A stretch of 49,877 nt of DNA from Boseongicola sp. SB0665_bin_10 (GTDB lineage Bacteria; Pseudomonadota; Alphaproteobacteria; Rhodobacterales; Rhodobacteraceae). The stretch lies in NCBI GenBank assembly GCA_009838075.1, contig VXSG01000038.1:1-49877 (forward strand), read 5' to 3'. Positions 7,333-16,300 of this stretch are shown one piece after another (position 1 is the stretch's first letter; the number at the start of each line of letters is the position of its first letter). The notes under the pieces were generated by a model, which was not told where the DNA came from, did not search any database, and worked only from the letters and a program-made list of their open reading frames with translations. The translations under genes and the position numbers were made by a program.

Positions 7333-8643
7333 ATGGCCGACATCGACCTTGAAGGCTTGCTCGAATTCTCCACTGCTGGAGATCGCGAAGCGCCGCCCTA
7401 CTTTGCGGGTCGGGCGGACGTCTTGCGCGACGTCGGTCGTGCCGCCGAGCGATGCTGGGACCATTGGACCGATGGACGAGGCAAGACGCCGGGAGCCACG
7501 CGTGTGATCTATGGTGCTCCCGGCGCCGGCAAGAGCTCGGTCCTGATGCACCTGGAGCGCAGCTGGACTGGGCCGGGTGGCGGCGCGCCGGTGATGCTGC
7601 GGCTCGGAGCACCGGCGGATTTCGAGGACGGGAGGACATTCGCCGAGCGGCTGGTCAACCTGCTGCGCCCCGGCAAAGGCGCGGAGATCCGCACCGAGAT
7701 CAGCAGGACCTGGAACCTGCAGGGCAACCTGCCAGGTGTCGGCGGGCAGCTCGGCCGAGAGTCCAGGACGGGTATCCCCGACGACCCGATCAACGCGGTC
7801 CTCTCTTACATTCCGGCCGAGACGTGGACATCCCCCGTGGTGATTGCCGTCGATGAGTTCCAGGCGGCGTCGGGTGACGAGACGGCGCCGCATGCCAAGG
7901 TGCTCCACAAGCTGCATACGCATGACTACGAAGCCCCGATCATGGCCGTGCTCGCCGGGTTGAGCAACACTCTCGGTACCGTTGACCGGCTCGGCATATC
8001 GCGGCGCTCCATCGACGCGTCATATTCGCTTGGCTGCCTGGAACCCGAAGAGTCCGAGGATCTCGCCGATGGCTGGAGCGCTCACTTCGGCCTTCCAAAG
8101 ATGGGACCGTTGCGTACGGCCATGCTGGCCCAGGTAGAGGCCGGCAGCCACTGGCCGGCCCATGCCCGCAACGCGCTCGCGTCTTTCGCCGAGGAAATTG
8201 CGCGGGTGCAAGGCGACATTACCCTCGTCGACATGCAACGCGTGGCGACCGGTGCACACGAGCGGCGCCAGAAGTACTACCAATCGCGCATGAGCGACGA
8301 GATGTGGAATTCGAAGTGGCTGCTCGGCGCGGTCGTGGCCGACTTGTGGGCGGGCGCAGACAGTGGCGATGTCATCAACCTGGTCAATCGGCACGCCGAC
8401 CCGGCGTCGAATGACGTCAAGTGGCGCATGCCCGAAGGAATGTCCGCGCGAGACTTCTACCACCACATCCTGCATCGCGGCGTCGTGCAGCAAGAGACAG
8501 ATTCAACCGTTTCGCGCCCGATCCCGAGTTTCCGGGACTGGATCATCGAGAATTGCATGCCACGACCGTTTTCGGATGCGGATGCCGATTCGGATCCCTA
8601 TGCGATCCCCGATCCCTGCACGCCGCCGACACCCTTTGACTGA
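7333..8643 (+). CDS. AAA/STAND-type ATPase, intact copy
   Basis: A 436 aa ATPase. Walker A is GAPGAGKSS (residues 61-69) and Walker B is VVIAVDEF (169-176), followed by an arginine-rich helical region with RLGISRRSID. The N-terminal MADIDLEGLLEF and the C-terminal part are helical and end in an acidic, Pro-rich tail. The ATG at 7333 has GGAGGA upstream. A second, frameshifted copy lies at 43595-44892 with strong similarity over the full length. The gene faces away from scpA and the HEPN-like gene, sharing a 169-base intergenic region. Function is unknown; ATPases of this form often act as sensors or motors in defence and transposition modules. Confidence 0.75.
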   Translation: MADIDLEGLLEFSTAGDREAPPYFAGRADVLRDVGRAAERCWDHWTDGRGKTPGATRVIYGAPGAGKSSVLMHLERSWTGPGGGAPVMLRLGAPADFEDGRTFAERLVNLLRPGKGAEIRTEISRTWNLQGNLPGVGGQLGRESRTGIPDDPINAVLSYIPAETWTSPVVIAVDEFQAASGDETAPHAKVLHKLHTHDYEAPIMAVLAGLSNTLGTVDRLGISRRSIDASYSLGCLEPEESEDLADGWSAHFGLPKMGPLRTAMLAQVEAGSHWPAHARNALASFAEEIARVQGDITLVDMQRVATGAHERRQKYYQSRMSDEMWNSKWLLGAVVADLWAGADSGDVINLVNRHADPASNDVKWRMPEGMSARDFYHHILHRGVVQQETDSTVSRPIPSFRDWIIENCMPRPFSDADADSDPYAIPDPCTPPTPFD

Positions 8644-8693
8644 GGCGTCAATCACGGCGCGTAATTGTTCGCCAGCCGATATGGAGAGTCGAG

Positions 8694-9074
8694 ATGAGAA
8701 AGTTCGTCATTGCGATGGTTCTGGCCGCGGCCGTTCAGCCGGCCTTTGCCGAGGAGGTGACGCGCGAGGAGATTCGACGGGTTCCCGTGCCGGGTTCGGA
8801 AGTCATGGTCGTGGTCGTCAGCAGGCTGACCGTTCCGATCGGTGCGACCATCCCGTTGCACACCCACCCCGGAGACGAGCACGCCGTTGTCGTCACGCCG
8901 TCGAGAGCGAAGACGCCAGCTGGCCGGACCATCGAATTTCCCGTCGGCGCGACGCTGTATTTTCCGGCGGGTCAGCCCCATGGCGGCCTGACGAATGTCG
9001 GAGACCGGCCAATGGTGGCAATCACCACAAGCGTCGTGAATTCCTCCGAGCCGTTTGCAACTCCCGCGGATTGA
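8694..9074 (+). CDS. Periplasmic cupin-fold protein
   Basis: A 126 aa exported protein. The signal peptide ends at AFA, and a single cupin domain follows. The metal-binding pattern HTHPGDEHAVV is complete and the second motif PAGQPHGG supplies the final histidine. The ATG at 8694 has GGAGA six bases upstream. Cupins of this small kind bind a metal and a small ligand; no specific reaction can be assigned. Confidence 0.75.
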   Translation: MRKFVIAMVLAAAVQPAFAEEVTREEIRRVPVPGSEVMVVVVSRLTVPIGATIPLHTHPGDEHAVVVTPSRAKTPAGRTIEFPVGATLYFPAGQPHGGLTNVGDRPMVAITTSVVNSSEPFATPAD

Positions 9075-9105
9075 ACTGATCGTCGCGCGGAGGAGTGGCG
9101 GGCAG

Positions 9106-9717
9106 ATGGCGGGATATTGGGTTGGTGCGGACCCTGGCGGCAGGGGCAAGTTCGGCGTGGCGTTTCTTAATGATAACGGGGTGTAGCCCAGATTGTTGCA
9201 AATCGGTGCTTCGAAAGGACTTTCATCCCGCAAAGACCGATCGGAAGCCACCTTCCTGCCAAGCACGGAAGGCTGAAGCGATTGCTCAAGCGTCTCATGT
9301 CAGCAATCTGGGGTGCACCCATAACGGGGAGTTGTCTTGCACCCGGGTTTCGTCTGTTGACGAGGCCTTGCAGGAGATCGTCGCCAAGGGAGAGCCGCTT
9401 GGCTTGGGCATAGATGCCCCGATGTGGTGGTCATCGGGCGTAGGCGGAGGCCGAAAGTCAGACGAGGCAGCCGCCTATTTTGGCGGGGTTCGGTGCGCGT
9501 TGAGTCTTGTGGCGCCCGGGGTTGTCGATCCCGGCACGACTGAGGGCCATGGCCAGAAATCCAGACAAGCCGCATCGCCGCGCGGACGCGAGGAGCAGGT
9601 CGAGCGCCGCCTTGCCAGGTTTTCGACAAGCCGAGCGCCTCAGGTTTGGAAGACTTTGAAGACAGCTACGAGCCCTCTTGGCAAGCTGCCTTTGATCGCC
9701 GGATGCTGGACCCATAG
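9106..9717 (+). pseudogene. DUF429-family (RNase H-like fold) gene, disrupted
   Basis: A GGAGGA site precedes an ATG at 9106 that reads GADPGGRGKFGVAFL, then hits a stop at 9184-9186 inside a 142-base inserted element. Removing the element and one target copy (148 bases) joins the first frame exactly to a second frame that reads VSSVDEALQEI and GIDAPMWWS, both typical of DUF429 proteins. A further frame change occurs downstream, because the plausible C-terminus ending in RRMLDP at 9717 is in the first frame, so the gene is decayed beyond the insertion. Confidence 0.65.
9179..9320. mobile_element. 142-bp MITE-like element with 20-bp terminal inverted repeats
   Basis: The ends are inverted repeats matching at 17 of 20 positions (left GGGTGTAGCCCAGATTGTTG, right end reversed GGGTGCACCCCAGATTGCTG). 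The flanks are a direct repeat ATAACG at 9173-9178 and 9321-9326, extendable to nine bases if the leading GGG belongs to the target. The element has no open frame of note, so it must be moved by a transposase elsewhere. It sits in the DUF429-like gene and excising it restores the frame. I do not recognise the transposase family. Confidence 0.75.
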
Positions 9718-9907
9718 AATACGTGAACTGCAAGTGAAGAGATTGTTATCCCTTCAGTTGTGGGCTGGTCCCTCACAATCGGGTTGGTCTACCTTCATGT
9801 TTCGGCTCGGATCGGTATCGCTTTGTGTCTAACGCACTTCTCGAACACCGCGATCACCTCCGACGAGCCCGACAGATTGTGTGGAGATGCAGAGGAAGGC
9901 AAGACCA

Positions 9908-10828
9908 ATGGACACTTACAGCGTCGAAGAACTCTATGGAGCGGTGGTGAAGGAGCTGTTTGTCAGTCGTGACAAGGCCAAAGCCACAGGCGGTCGGAAT
10001 AACATCCGCGCAAGAGGAGACGGGCCCGAGCAGGCGATTCGGAGTCTCATCGGGAACCTGGTAGGTGGCCTGTACCGGGTGACGCACGGACACGTGGTTC
10101 GGGCCGACGGTTTGAAGTCAGGGCAGATGGACGTCATTGTTGTAAAGGACGTCCCTGCAGCGACAATGCACAAGAGTGATGAAGGGGAAACTGAGTTGGT
10201 ACGGGTCGAGTGGGTGGCGGCCGTTGGCGAGGTAAAGGCCTCGTGGTGGGATCATGCGGAGGTCGTCAAGAGTTACTGCCGGGTCGTAAATGACATGGAA
10301 TGCTTGCAGAAAGGGCAGCTGGTCGCGAACAGGATGCGCTTTGGAGCTATGTCAGATGAGGTAACCGTAGAAGAGACTACGAGACCGATAACGGGTCGGC
10401 AGTGGAGCAATCGTTGCTACACCTTCTTGATCGCACTTGGGCAGGGCGCATGCAAGGTGAGAGACTTGGAAGCCGACATGCGGGCAAGCGGCATAAGGCC
10501 GAACAGTGCGTCAGTTCTGATTCTGGATGAAGGCGAAGGAGCGACGCTATGTACTCCGGCACGACTGCGCGAAAACGGGATCGAGATTGGTGTGGCTGCA
10601 GAGGTCAGCTTGGACACCTTGGATACCGCCAAGGCCATCGATTGGGCAACGGTGCAGGAAACTGGTCTAGAGTCGGGCGTGAGTTGTGCTCGACTTCTGC
10701 ACCGCTTCGTCACTGATCTCCAGCTTCACCTGGGAACCTGGTACGATGAGTACATCAACCCTAGTCACTATGCCAAGCTTGGTCCGGTATTGACGCGCCG
10801 GCATGCGGGGGAGAGGAAATTGGGGTGA
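9908..10828 (+). CDS. DUF6602-like protein, PD-(D/E)XK fold
   Basis: A 306 aa soluble protein. Near the N-terminus it shows the DUF6602 pattern: RARGDGPEQAIRSLIG, then HVVRADGLKSGQMDVIVV, then WVAAVGEVKASW. The D in MDVIVV and the E-x-K in GEVK resemble the catalytic core of restriction-type nucleases. Related proteins are seen near defence genes, but the target is unknown. The ATG at 9908 has GAGGAAGG upstream. Local GC content is lower than in the transfer genes, and it lies just after a decayed gene and an inserted element, which suggests recent acquisition. Confidence 0.6.
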   Translation: MDTYSVEELYGAVVKELFVSRDKAKATGGRNNIRARGDGPEQAIRSLIGNLVGGLYRVTHGHVVRADGLKSGQMDVIVVKDVPAATMHKSDEGETELVRVEWVAAVGEVKASWWDHAEVVKSYCRVVNDMECLQKGQLVANRMRFGAMSDEVTVEETTRPITGRQWSNRCYTFLIALGQGACKVRDLEADMRASGIRPNSASVLILDEGEGATLCTPARLRENGIEIGVAAEVSLDTLDTAKAIDWATVQETGLESGVSCARLLHRFVTDLQLHLGTWYDEYINPSHYAKLGPVLTRRHAGERKLG

Positions 10829-11085
10829 GCAGGAAGTCTAGGTACAGATGTTCGGCTGAATCTTTGGTGCGGCCGCACTGGTTCGTGACTTGGCCAGGCC
10901 AACGCCCTTCGCATCCTCGGACCGCAATCTCGAGCGCAACGCAACGAGCGTTTTGAGCTTTCATCAGGCGCGGATAGGTTGGCAACACACCGCTACGGAT
11001 CTGCAAAAGGTGACACGGAGTGACTTCGCCGCACCCACCAGGTGAGCATGATTGGGGACGCTGGACCGGACTGGAGGGACGCACC

Positions 11086-11793
11086 ATGAAGAAACCAAGC
11101 CGATCCCAAGCATTGGCGTGTCTTGTTAGCATGTTTCCCTTTGCCGCTTTCGTCGTCCTGCTTTCCTTGCCTGCACCCGTCATGGCCCAGGGCCAGGCCG
11201 GAACTCCCGCAGGCGACATCGTCTGGCTGACGGAGCTGACTTCCGAGACCTGCAGCGACGACGCCCGCCGCACGGTGGCGACCAACGCAAGGGGATCCAT
11301 CGAATCCAGCGTCGCACGGGCCGAAACCTCGATCCGGCCACCGTCGCCGGTCGCCGGACTGGGCTGCATCGGACCGCTCCTGCAGTCACCGATCGACATC
11401 TTCTCCTCCGCGCTCGGCGGCCTCTCCGGCATTTTCCAGGTATCGCCCGCAGGCGGCTTCGGCTTCGGCCTCGACCTGAACACGGCGATCTGCAAGTTCG
11501 CCGAGGAGAAGATCGGCGAGCTGTCCGTCGGGCCCGTCGGCTCCCTGAAAGACATCCAGTCGAGAAGCCAGCGCGAGATCGCCGCCATCACGCAGTTTTC
11601 CGACGGTTTCAGTTTCAATGTCGGCCAGCAGCAGGTTCAGGTCCCTGCCGCGCCGCAGCCGGCAACCACCTCGACCGGAGGTGCATTCCAGCCCAGCCCC
11701 GGCCAAGGCGGAACGCCGTCGGCCACGCAGCAGCAGCTCAACACCATCATCCGGCAGATCCAGAGCCGCACGGGTTCGGGGCAGTCGCCATGA
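11086..11793 (+). CDS. Secreted T4BSS-associated hypothetical protein
   Basis: A 235 aa exported protein. Residues 1-35 are a long signal peptide ending VMAQ; the mature protein has Cys in SETCSDD, GLGCIG and AICKF, possibly forming disulfides, and a Gln/Thr/Pro-rich C-terminal tail. GGAGGG precedes the ATG at 11086. It overlaps the next gene by ATGA and starts the block that leads to DotL, so I infer that it is a periplasmic part of the transfer machine. It cannot be matched to a named Dot or Tra protein. Confidence 0.55.
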   Translation: MKKPSRSQALACLVSMFPFAAFVVLLSLPAPVMAQGQAGTPAGDIVWLTELTSETCSDDARRTVATNARGSIESSVARAETSIRPPSPVAGLGCIGPLLQSPIDIFSSALGGLSGIFQVSPAGGFGFGLDLNTAICKFAEEKIGELSVGPVGSLKDIQSRSQREIAAITQFSDGFSFNVGQQQVQVPAAPQPATTSTGGAFQPSPGQGGTPSATQQQLNTIIRQIQSRTGSGQSP

Positions 11794-12947
11794 CGGACGG
11801 TCTCATCAAATGGTCTGGCACCAGTCGCGTGCTGGGCCCGGCGCTCGCCGTCCTGCTGCTCGTAGCGTCCCCGGCGCAGGCCATTTTCGGGGGTGGACGT
11901 GGATGCCCGTGGAACGTGGCGACAAAGCCCCACGTCACGAAGGAGAACGAACGGGTGCGCGCCCAGGTTCGCGATTCGATCGAGCAGCAGACGATCGAAC
12001 TGAACGATCACCTGACCGTCACCATGCAGCGCCACGCACAGGAAAACAGCGCCCACCAGCGCATGCAGGCGGAGGCGAACCAGCGCATCGAGGACGCCGC
12101 GCAGGTCAACGCGACGCAACGGATGCGGGACGAGTTCCGCGCCAAGGCGGAAAGCGGCACCTTCGATCCGGCGCGGGATTCCTGCCGGCTGGTGGACATG
12201 TTCGGGCGTTCCGGAGGGAGCGGCCCAGCCGTCACCGGCAGCGACGTCGTGGGCAAGGCCGCCAAGGAACTCTCGGGCGACGATCCGGCTGTCGCCGAAG
12301 GTGGTGTGCCCCTGACCCGGTCCCGGGTCGACGCGTGGCAGGACTACCACGACTGGAACGGTCGGCAGGACGCCACGACCGACTGGGGCATCGTGACGGA
12401 ACAGCCGACGCTGGACATGGGTGACCCCGACACGGAGGCCGTCATCACGGAGATCATTCTCAACACGATCGACAACACGCCGCCGCCAAGGCTCTCGGAC
12501 AGTGATCTCCTTTCGCCGGAAGGCCTCGACGAGCAGGTCCGCCGCAACGAGATTCGCGCGCGGCAGCGTGCCGCCGAGGAGGTCATAGCCATGGTGCTCA
12601 ACATGCGGACGGGACTGCCCGGGGCCGACACGGAAACCTTCAGGGCGATGGCGACGGAGTCCGCATACAACTCGGGCAGCTCGAGCGCTCCCGTCTTTAC
12701 GCGCCCGATCGGAGACAGCCTGTCCGAACTCCAGCAGCTGGATATCCTCACAGTGTGGAACTACGCGCCCAAGGGCGAACGTCTCGAAACGCTGACCAAC
12801 TCCGGCGGCATGAACGTGCAGGCCTGGCTCTACGAAATTCACCGACTTCTGGCGGTCTCCAACCGTCTCGACTATCTCGCGCTGGAACTGGCAAGCCGGG
12901 ACGCGCTCGTCAACGCGGCCCTCTTGGCTACCCTCAATGACAACTGA
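11790..12947 (+). CDS. Secreted coiled-coil transfer protein, perhaps TraW-like
   Basis: A 385 aa exported protein with a signal peptide ending PAQA. Residues 48-120 are a long charged coiled coil; the middle contains a Cys in RDSCRLVDMF, and the C-terminal third is helical (AWLYEIHRLLAVSNRLDYLAL). Size, export and place next to DotL fit the IncI TraW/VirB5-like group, but the assignment is tentative. It overlaps the preceding gene by four bases and the following gene by eleven, so the three are almost certainly one transcript. Confidence 0.5.
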   Translation: MTDGLIKWSGTSRVLGPALAVLLLVASPAQAIFGGGRGCPWNVATKPHVTKENERVRAQVRDSIEQQTIELNDHLTVTMQRHAQENSAHQRMQAEANQRIEDAAQVNATQRMRDEFRAKAESGTFDPARDSCRLVDMFGRSGGSGPAVTGSDVVGKAAKELSGDDPAVAEGGVPLTRSRVDAWQDYHDWNGRQDATTDWGIVTEQPTLDMGDPDTEAVITEIILNTIDNTPPPRLSDSDLLSPEGLDEQVRRNEIRARQRAAEEVIAMVLNMRTGLPGADTETFRAMATESAYNSGSSSAPVFTRPIGDSLSELQQLDILTVWNYAPKGERLETLTNSGGMNVQAWLYEIHRLLAVSNRLDYLALELASRDALVNAALLATLNDN

Positions 12948-13215
12948 CGTGCAGGGCCGCCGTCGCCGTTCGTCCCGGAACAAGATCCTGAAGGACCGCG
13001 TGGACAGGCTGCTGGCTATCCTGCCGGAACGCACGGAACGCACTCTCGGATACGACACGCCGCAGATGGTCCGAGCGACCGGAGACAACGATCTCGGCGT
13101 GGCCCAGGCGTGGGCGATCCTGGAGACTCTGGAACGGGAGGGTCGGTGCGCGTCCGTCTACGGGATCATGAAGAAGTCCGGCCGCACGATCCGCTACTGG
13201 CACAGGCCAGCGTGA
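12937..13215 (+). CDS. Small winged-helix-like protein
   Basis: A 92 aa basic protein. The C-terminal half (AWAILETLEREGRC then RTIRYWH) has the recognition-helix and wing layout of small winged-helix DNA binders, with an Arg-rich N-terminus. It sits between the TraW-like gene and dotL. A regulator or a DNA-processing accessory of transfer is plausible; neither is shown. Confidence 0.5.
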   Translation: MTTDVQGRRRRSSRNKILKDRVDRLLAILPERTERTLGYDTPQMVRATGDNDLGVAQAWAILETLEREGRCASVYGIMKKSGRTIRYWHRPA

Positions 13216-13310
13216 CTTCGTTCCGCACAGGCGGTCTCGAACTGCGGGGTGGACCGATCCGTGTGACGTCCGCATGATGCGACCTGTCGCATGACGTGAA
13301 GGATCTTCCG

Positions 13311-16300
13311 ATGGCGGATTTCAGCAGAACGAACCCATCGCTGCCGCAGGCGGGCGAGACGGTGGACAGCACGGCGATCCGCCGTCGTGTCGGCGGACCT
13401 GCCGCCGGGCTCGCGGACCTGCTGACGCATCCGGATACCGTCACCGTCCTGATGCTGTCATTCGCCGTCGCGACCTTTCTCATGCCAGCCCTCTGGACCT
13501 TCACCGGCGGGCTGTCCGCAGCCTACGTCTTCTGGGCCGCCGGACGACGCTACCGGCTTCCCTTCAAGGCGCCGATTACGTGGCGCGGCAAGGACTGGGG
13601 ATCGGAGGCGCCGGGACGGCCAGGCGTCTACAGGGACGCCGCCGCCATCCTGCATTTCGGCCAGGACGAGATCAGCCGTGAAGAGCTCTGGATCGACAAG
13701 GACGATGCCTGCCGGCATGGTTTCTTCATCGGAACCACGGGGTCGGGAAAGGCCCTGCCGCTCGACACGTTGATCCTGACGCCCGGGGGATGGGTGCCGA
13801 ACGGCGATCTCGCGCCCGGCGATAGCGTCTGTCATCCGGACGGCGGAACGGCGCAGGTGCATTCCGTCCACCCCCAAGGACGCGTTCCGGCGGTGCGTCT
13901 GCATTTCGAGGACGGGCGCATCGCCGACTGCTCCCGGGACCATCTCTGGCACGTCCGTCCGGGCCCGGGTGGCTTGGTGTCAGACGCCCCGACCGAGATT
14001 CCCCCGGAAGGGCGAATCATGGCGGCCGGGGACATCGGCATTCTCCTCGGCGTGTTTCCGCAGACGGACCTGCGCGTGCCTCTGGCCTGTCCCCGGACGG
14101 GACCGGACTTTGCCGACGATCCGGCGGAGGAAGGGCGGGAATGCGCGGCATCCGGGTTTTCGGCCGGAACATCCGATTCGCATCACATGCCGGCATTGCT
14201 GGGCAGCCCCGGCGATCGGCGCGCCTTCCTGGACGGCTATCTCGCGGCAACCAAGGCACGCGTGGAGACAGAGGACGGTGTCCAGCGGATTTCGCCCTTG
14301 GGCGAAGAGGAGGCCTGCCAGCTGAAGCATGTCGCCTGGTCGCTCGGCGGCATCGCGACCACGACACGTCGCACCGACGGCCGCTTTGCCCTCGACATGA
14401 CCTTCCAGGCGGATGACGCTTCGGAACCGGCGGGCGGTGCCGGGGAGGCAGGTGGCGAGGGCGGCGAAGCTGGCCTGGCGGGCCCCGGGCTGCGAGTCGT
14501 CTCTGTCGAAGCGCTCGACGAGGACCGCGAGATGTCCTGCATCCGGGTCGACCGCGCGGACGGGCTCTACGTGATGGAGAACTTCGTCACGACGCATAAC
14601 ACGGAGCTGCTGCTGGGCGTCGTCAGCCAGACGCTCACGTGGTCGTCCGGGTTCCTCTTCATCGACGGGAAGGGGACCACGGAATTCTATGCCCGCACCT
14701 GGACCCTCTGCAAGCGCTTCGGGCGGGAGGACGATCTTCGGGTGCTGAACTTCACCGATCCCGGCGACGATCCGGACGCGCCGGCGGGCGGCCCGTCCAC
14801 GCAGTCCAACACGCTCAACCCATTTGCCAAGGGATCTCCGGACCAGCTGATGAACATCATCGTCTCGCTCATGGGCGACGCCGGCGCCGGCAACGACATG
14901 TGGAAGTCCAGGGCCATGTCGCTCGTGACAGCCTTGATGATGGGGCTGTGCGAACTGAGGGACCGAGGGGAGATCCTGCTCAACGTGCAGACCATCCGCG
15001 ACTTCCTTTTCCTCGGCAAGGGACCCGACAAGGCGCTCGTGCCGAAGACCGTCAAGGGACCTGCAGACATCCCCGAGAAGGCATGGGAGGAGATGCGGTC
15101 GAGGGCCGGGCTGATCGAGCTTTACCTGCGCGCGCTGAACGGGGAGATGTCGGAGTCGACGCGACTGGCGCTGAAGGGCTTCTTCAACACGCTTCCCGGC
15201 TTCTCGGTGGAGAATGCGCTGGCCGGCGAACCCCAGGAGGCGAAATGCAAGGAACAGTACGGCTTCCTCAGCATGCAGCTGACCAAGCCCCTCGGCTCGC
15301 TGGCGGACGGCTACGGGCACATCTTCCGGACGCCCCTGGGCGAGATCGACATCGACGACGTGGTGCTCAACCGCCGCATCCTCGTCGTGCTGCTGCCGGC
15401 GCTGCAGAAGGCCCCGGAGGAGATGCAGAACTGCGGCAAGATCGTCGTGGCTCTTGTGAAGACCATGATGGGCAATTCATCGGGCTTCGAGTTGCAAGGA
15501 ACCCGCCAGGAGATCGTCGACGCCAAGCCCACGCGGTCGGCCTCGCCCTTCATCGTCGTCCTCGACGAGGCCGGCTACTACATGGTCAAAGGCATTGACG
15601 TGATGATGGCCCAGGCGCGCTCGCTCGGCTTCATGATCATCGTCGCTGGCCAGGACATGGCGGCGATGCAGTCGATCAGCCAGCAGATCGCCGAGACGGC
15701 GGCAGCCAACGCCAGCATCCTGGCCGTGGGCAAGACGGTTGACGGTGCCAGGACGGTCCAGTTCGTCCAGCAGATCGTCGGAAAGACGACGGTCTCGGTC
15801 TCGAGCGGATATTCGGCGAAGACCGGGCTGATGGGCAACACGAAGTGGATGGACCGGATGGACGTGTCCTTCCAGGAAGCCGAACGGATCAAGCTCCAGG
15901 AACTCCAGGCATTGACCGAAGGCCAGTTCTACTTCCTGTTCAACGGTCGACTCGTGCGGGCGGCGACCTTCTACATCGGCGACGAATTCGCGCGGAGCTT
16001 CTCGGTCAACAAGTTTCTCAAGGTCAGGGGGCCGTTGGACCGGGTGCCGGGTCTCGACCAATCGGTGGAAATCGATTTCCTGGACGGCTACGTCAAGGTC
16101 GCCGAACGCATCTGGGGCGATGGCGGGAACGCGCGGGACGACCGGAACGACCGGGAAGACGGGATTGACCGCGAATTCCCGGCCGCTCCGGATGACCGTC
16201 TTGCCAAGATCTCCGGGATCGCCCTTGCTGCCCTTGCCCGCGCGGGACGGGATTCCGGGTCCGCCATTCGCATGAACGCCTGGATTTCCGGCATCCTCGC

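Noticed and set aside
9095-9832. 245-codon plus-strand frame at the DUF429 locus
   Set aside because: It is a mixture of real DUF429 residues in its middle and nonsense from the inserted element; treated as the pseudogene.
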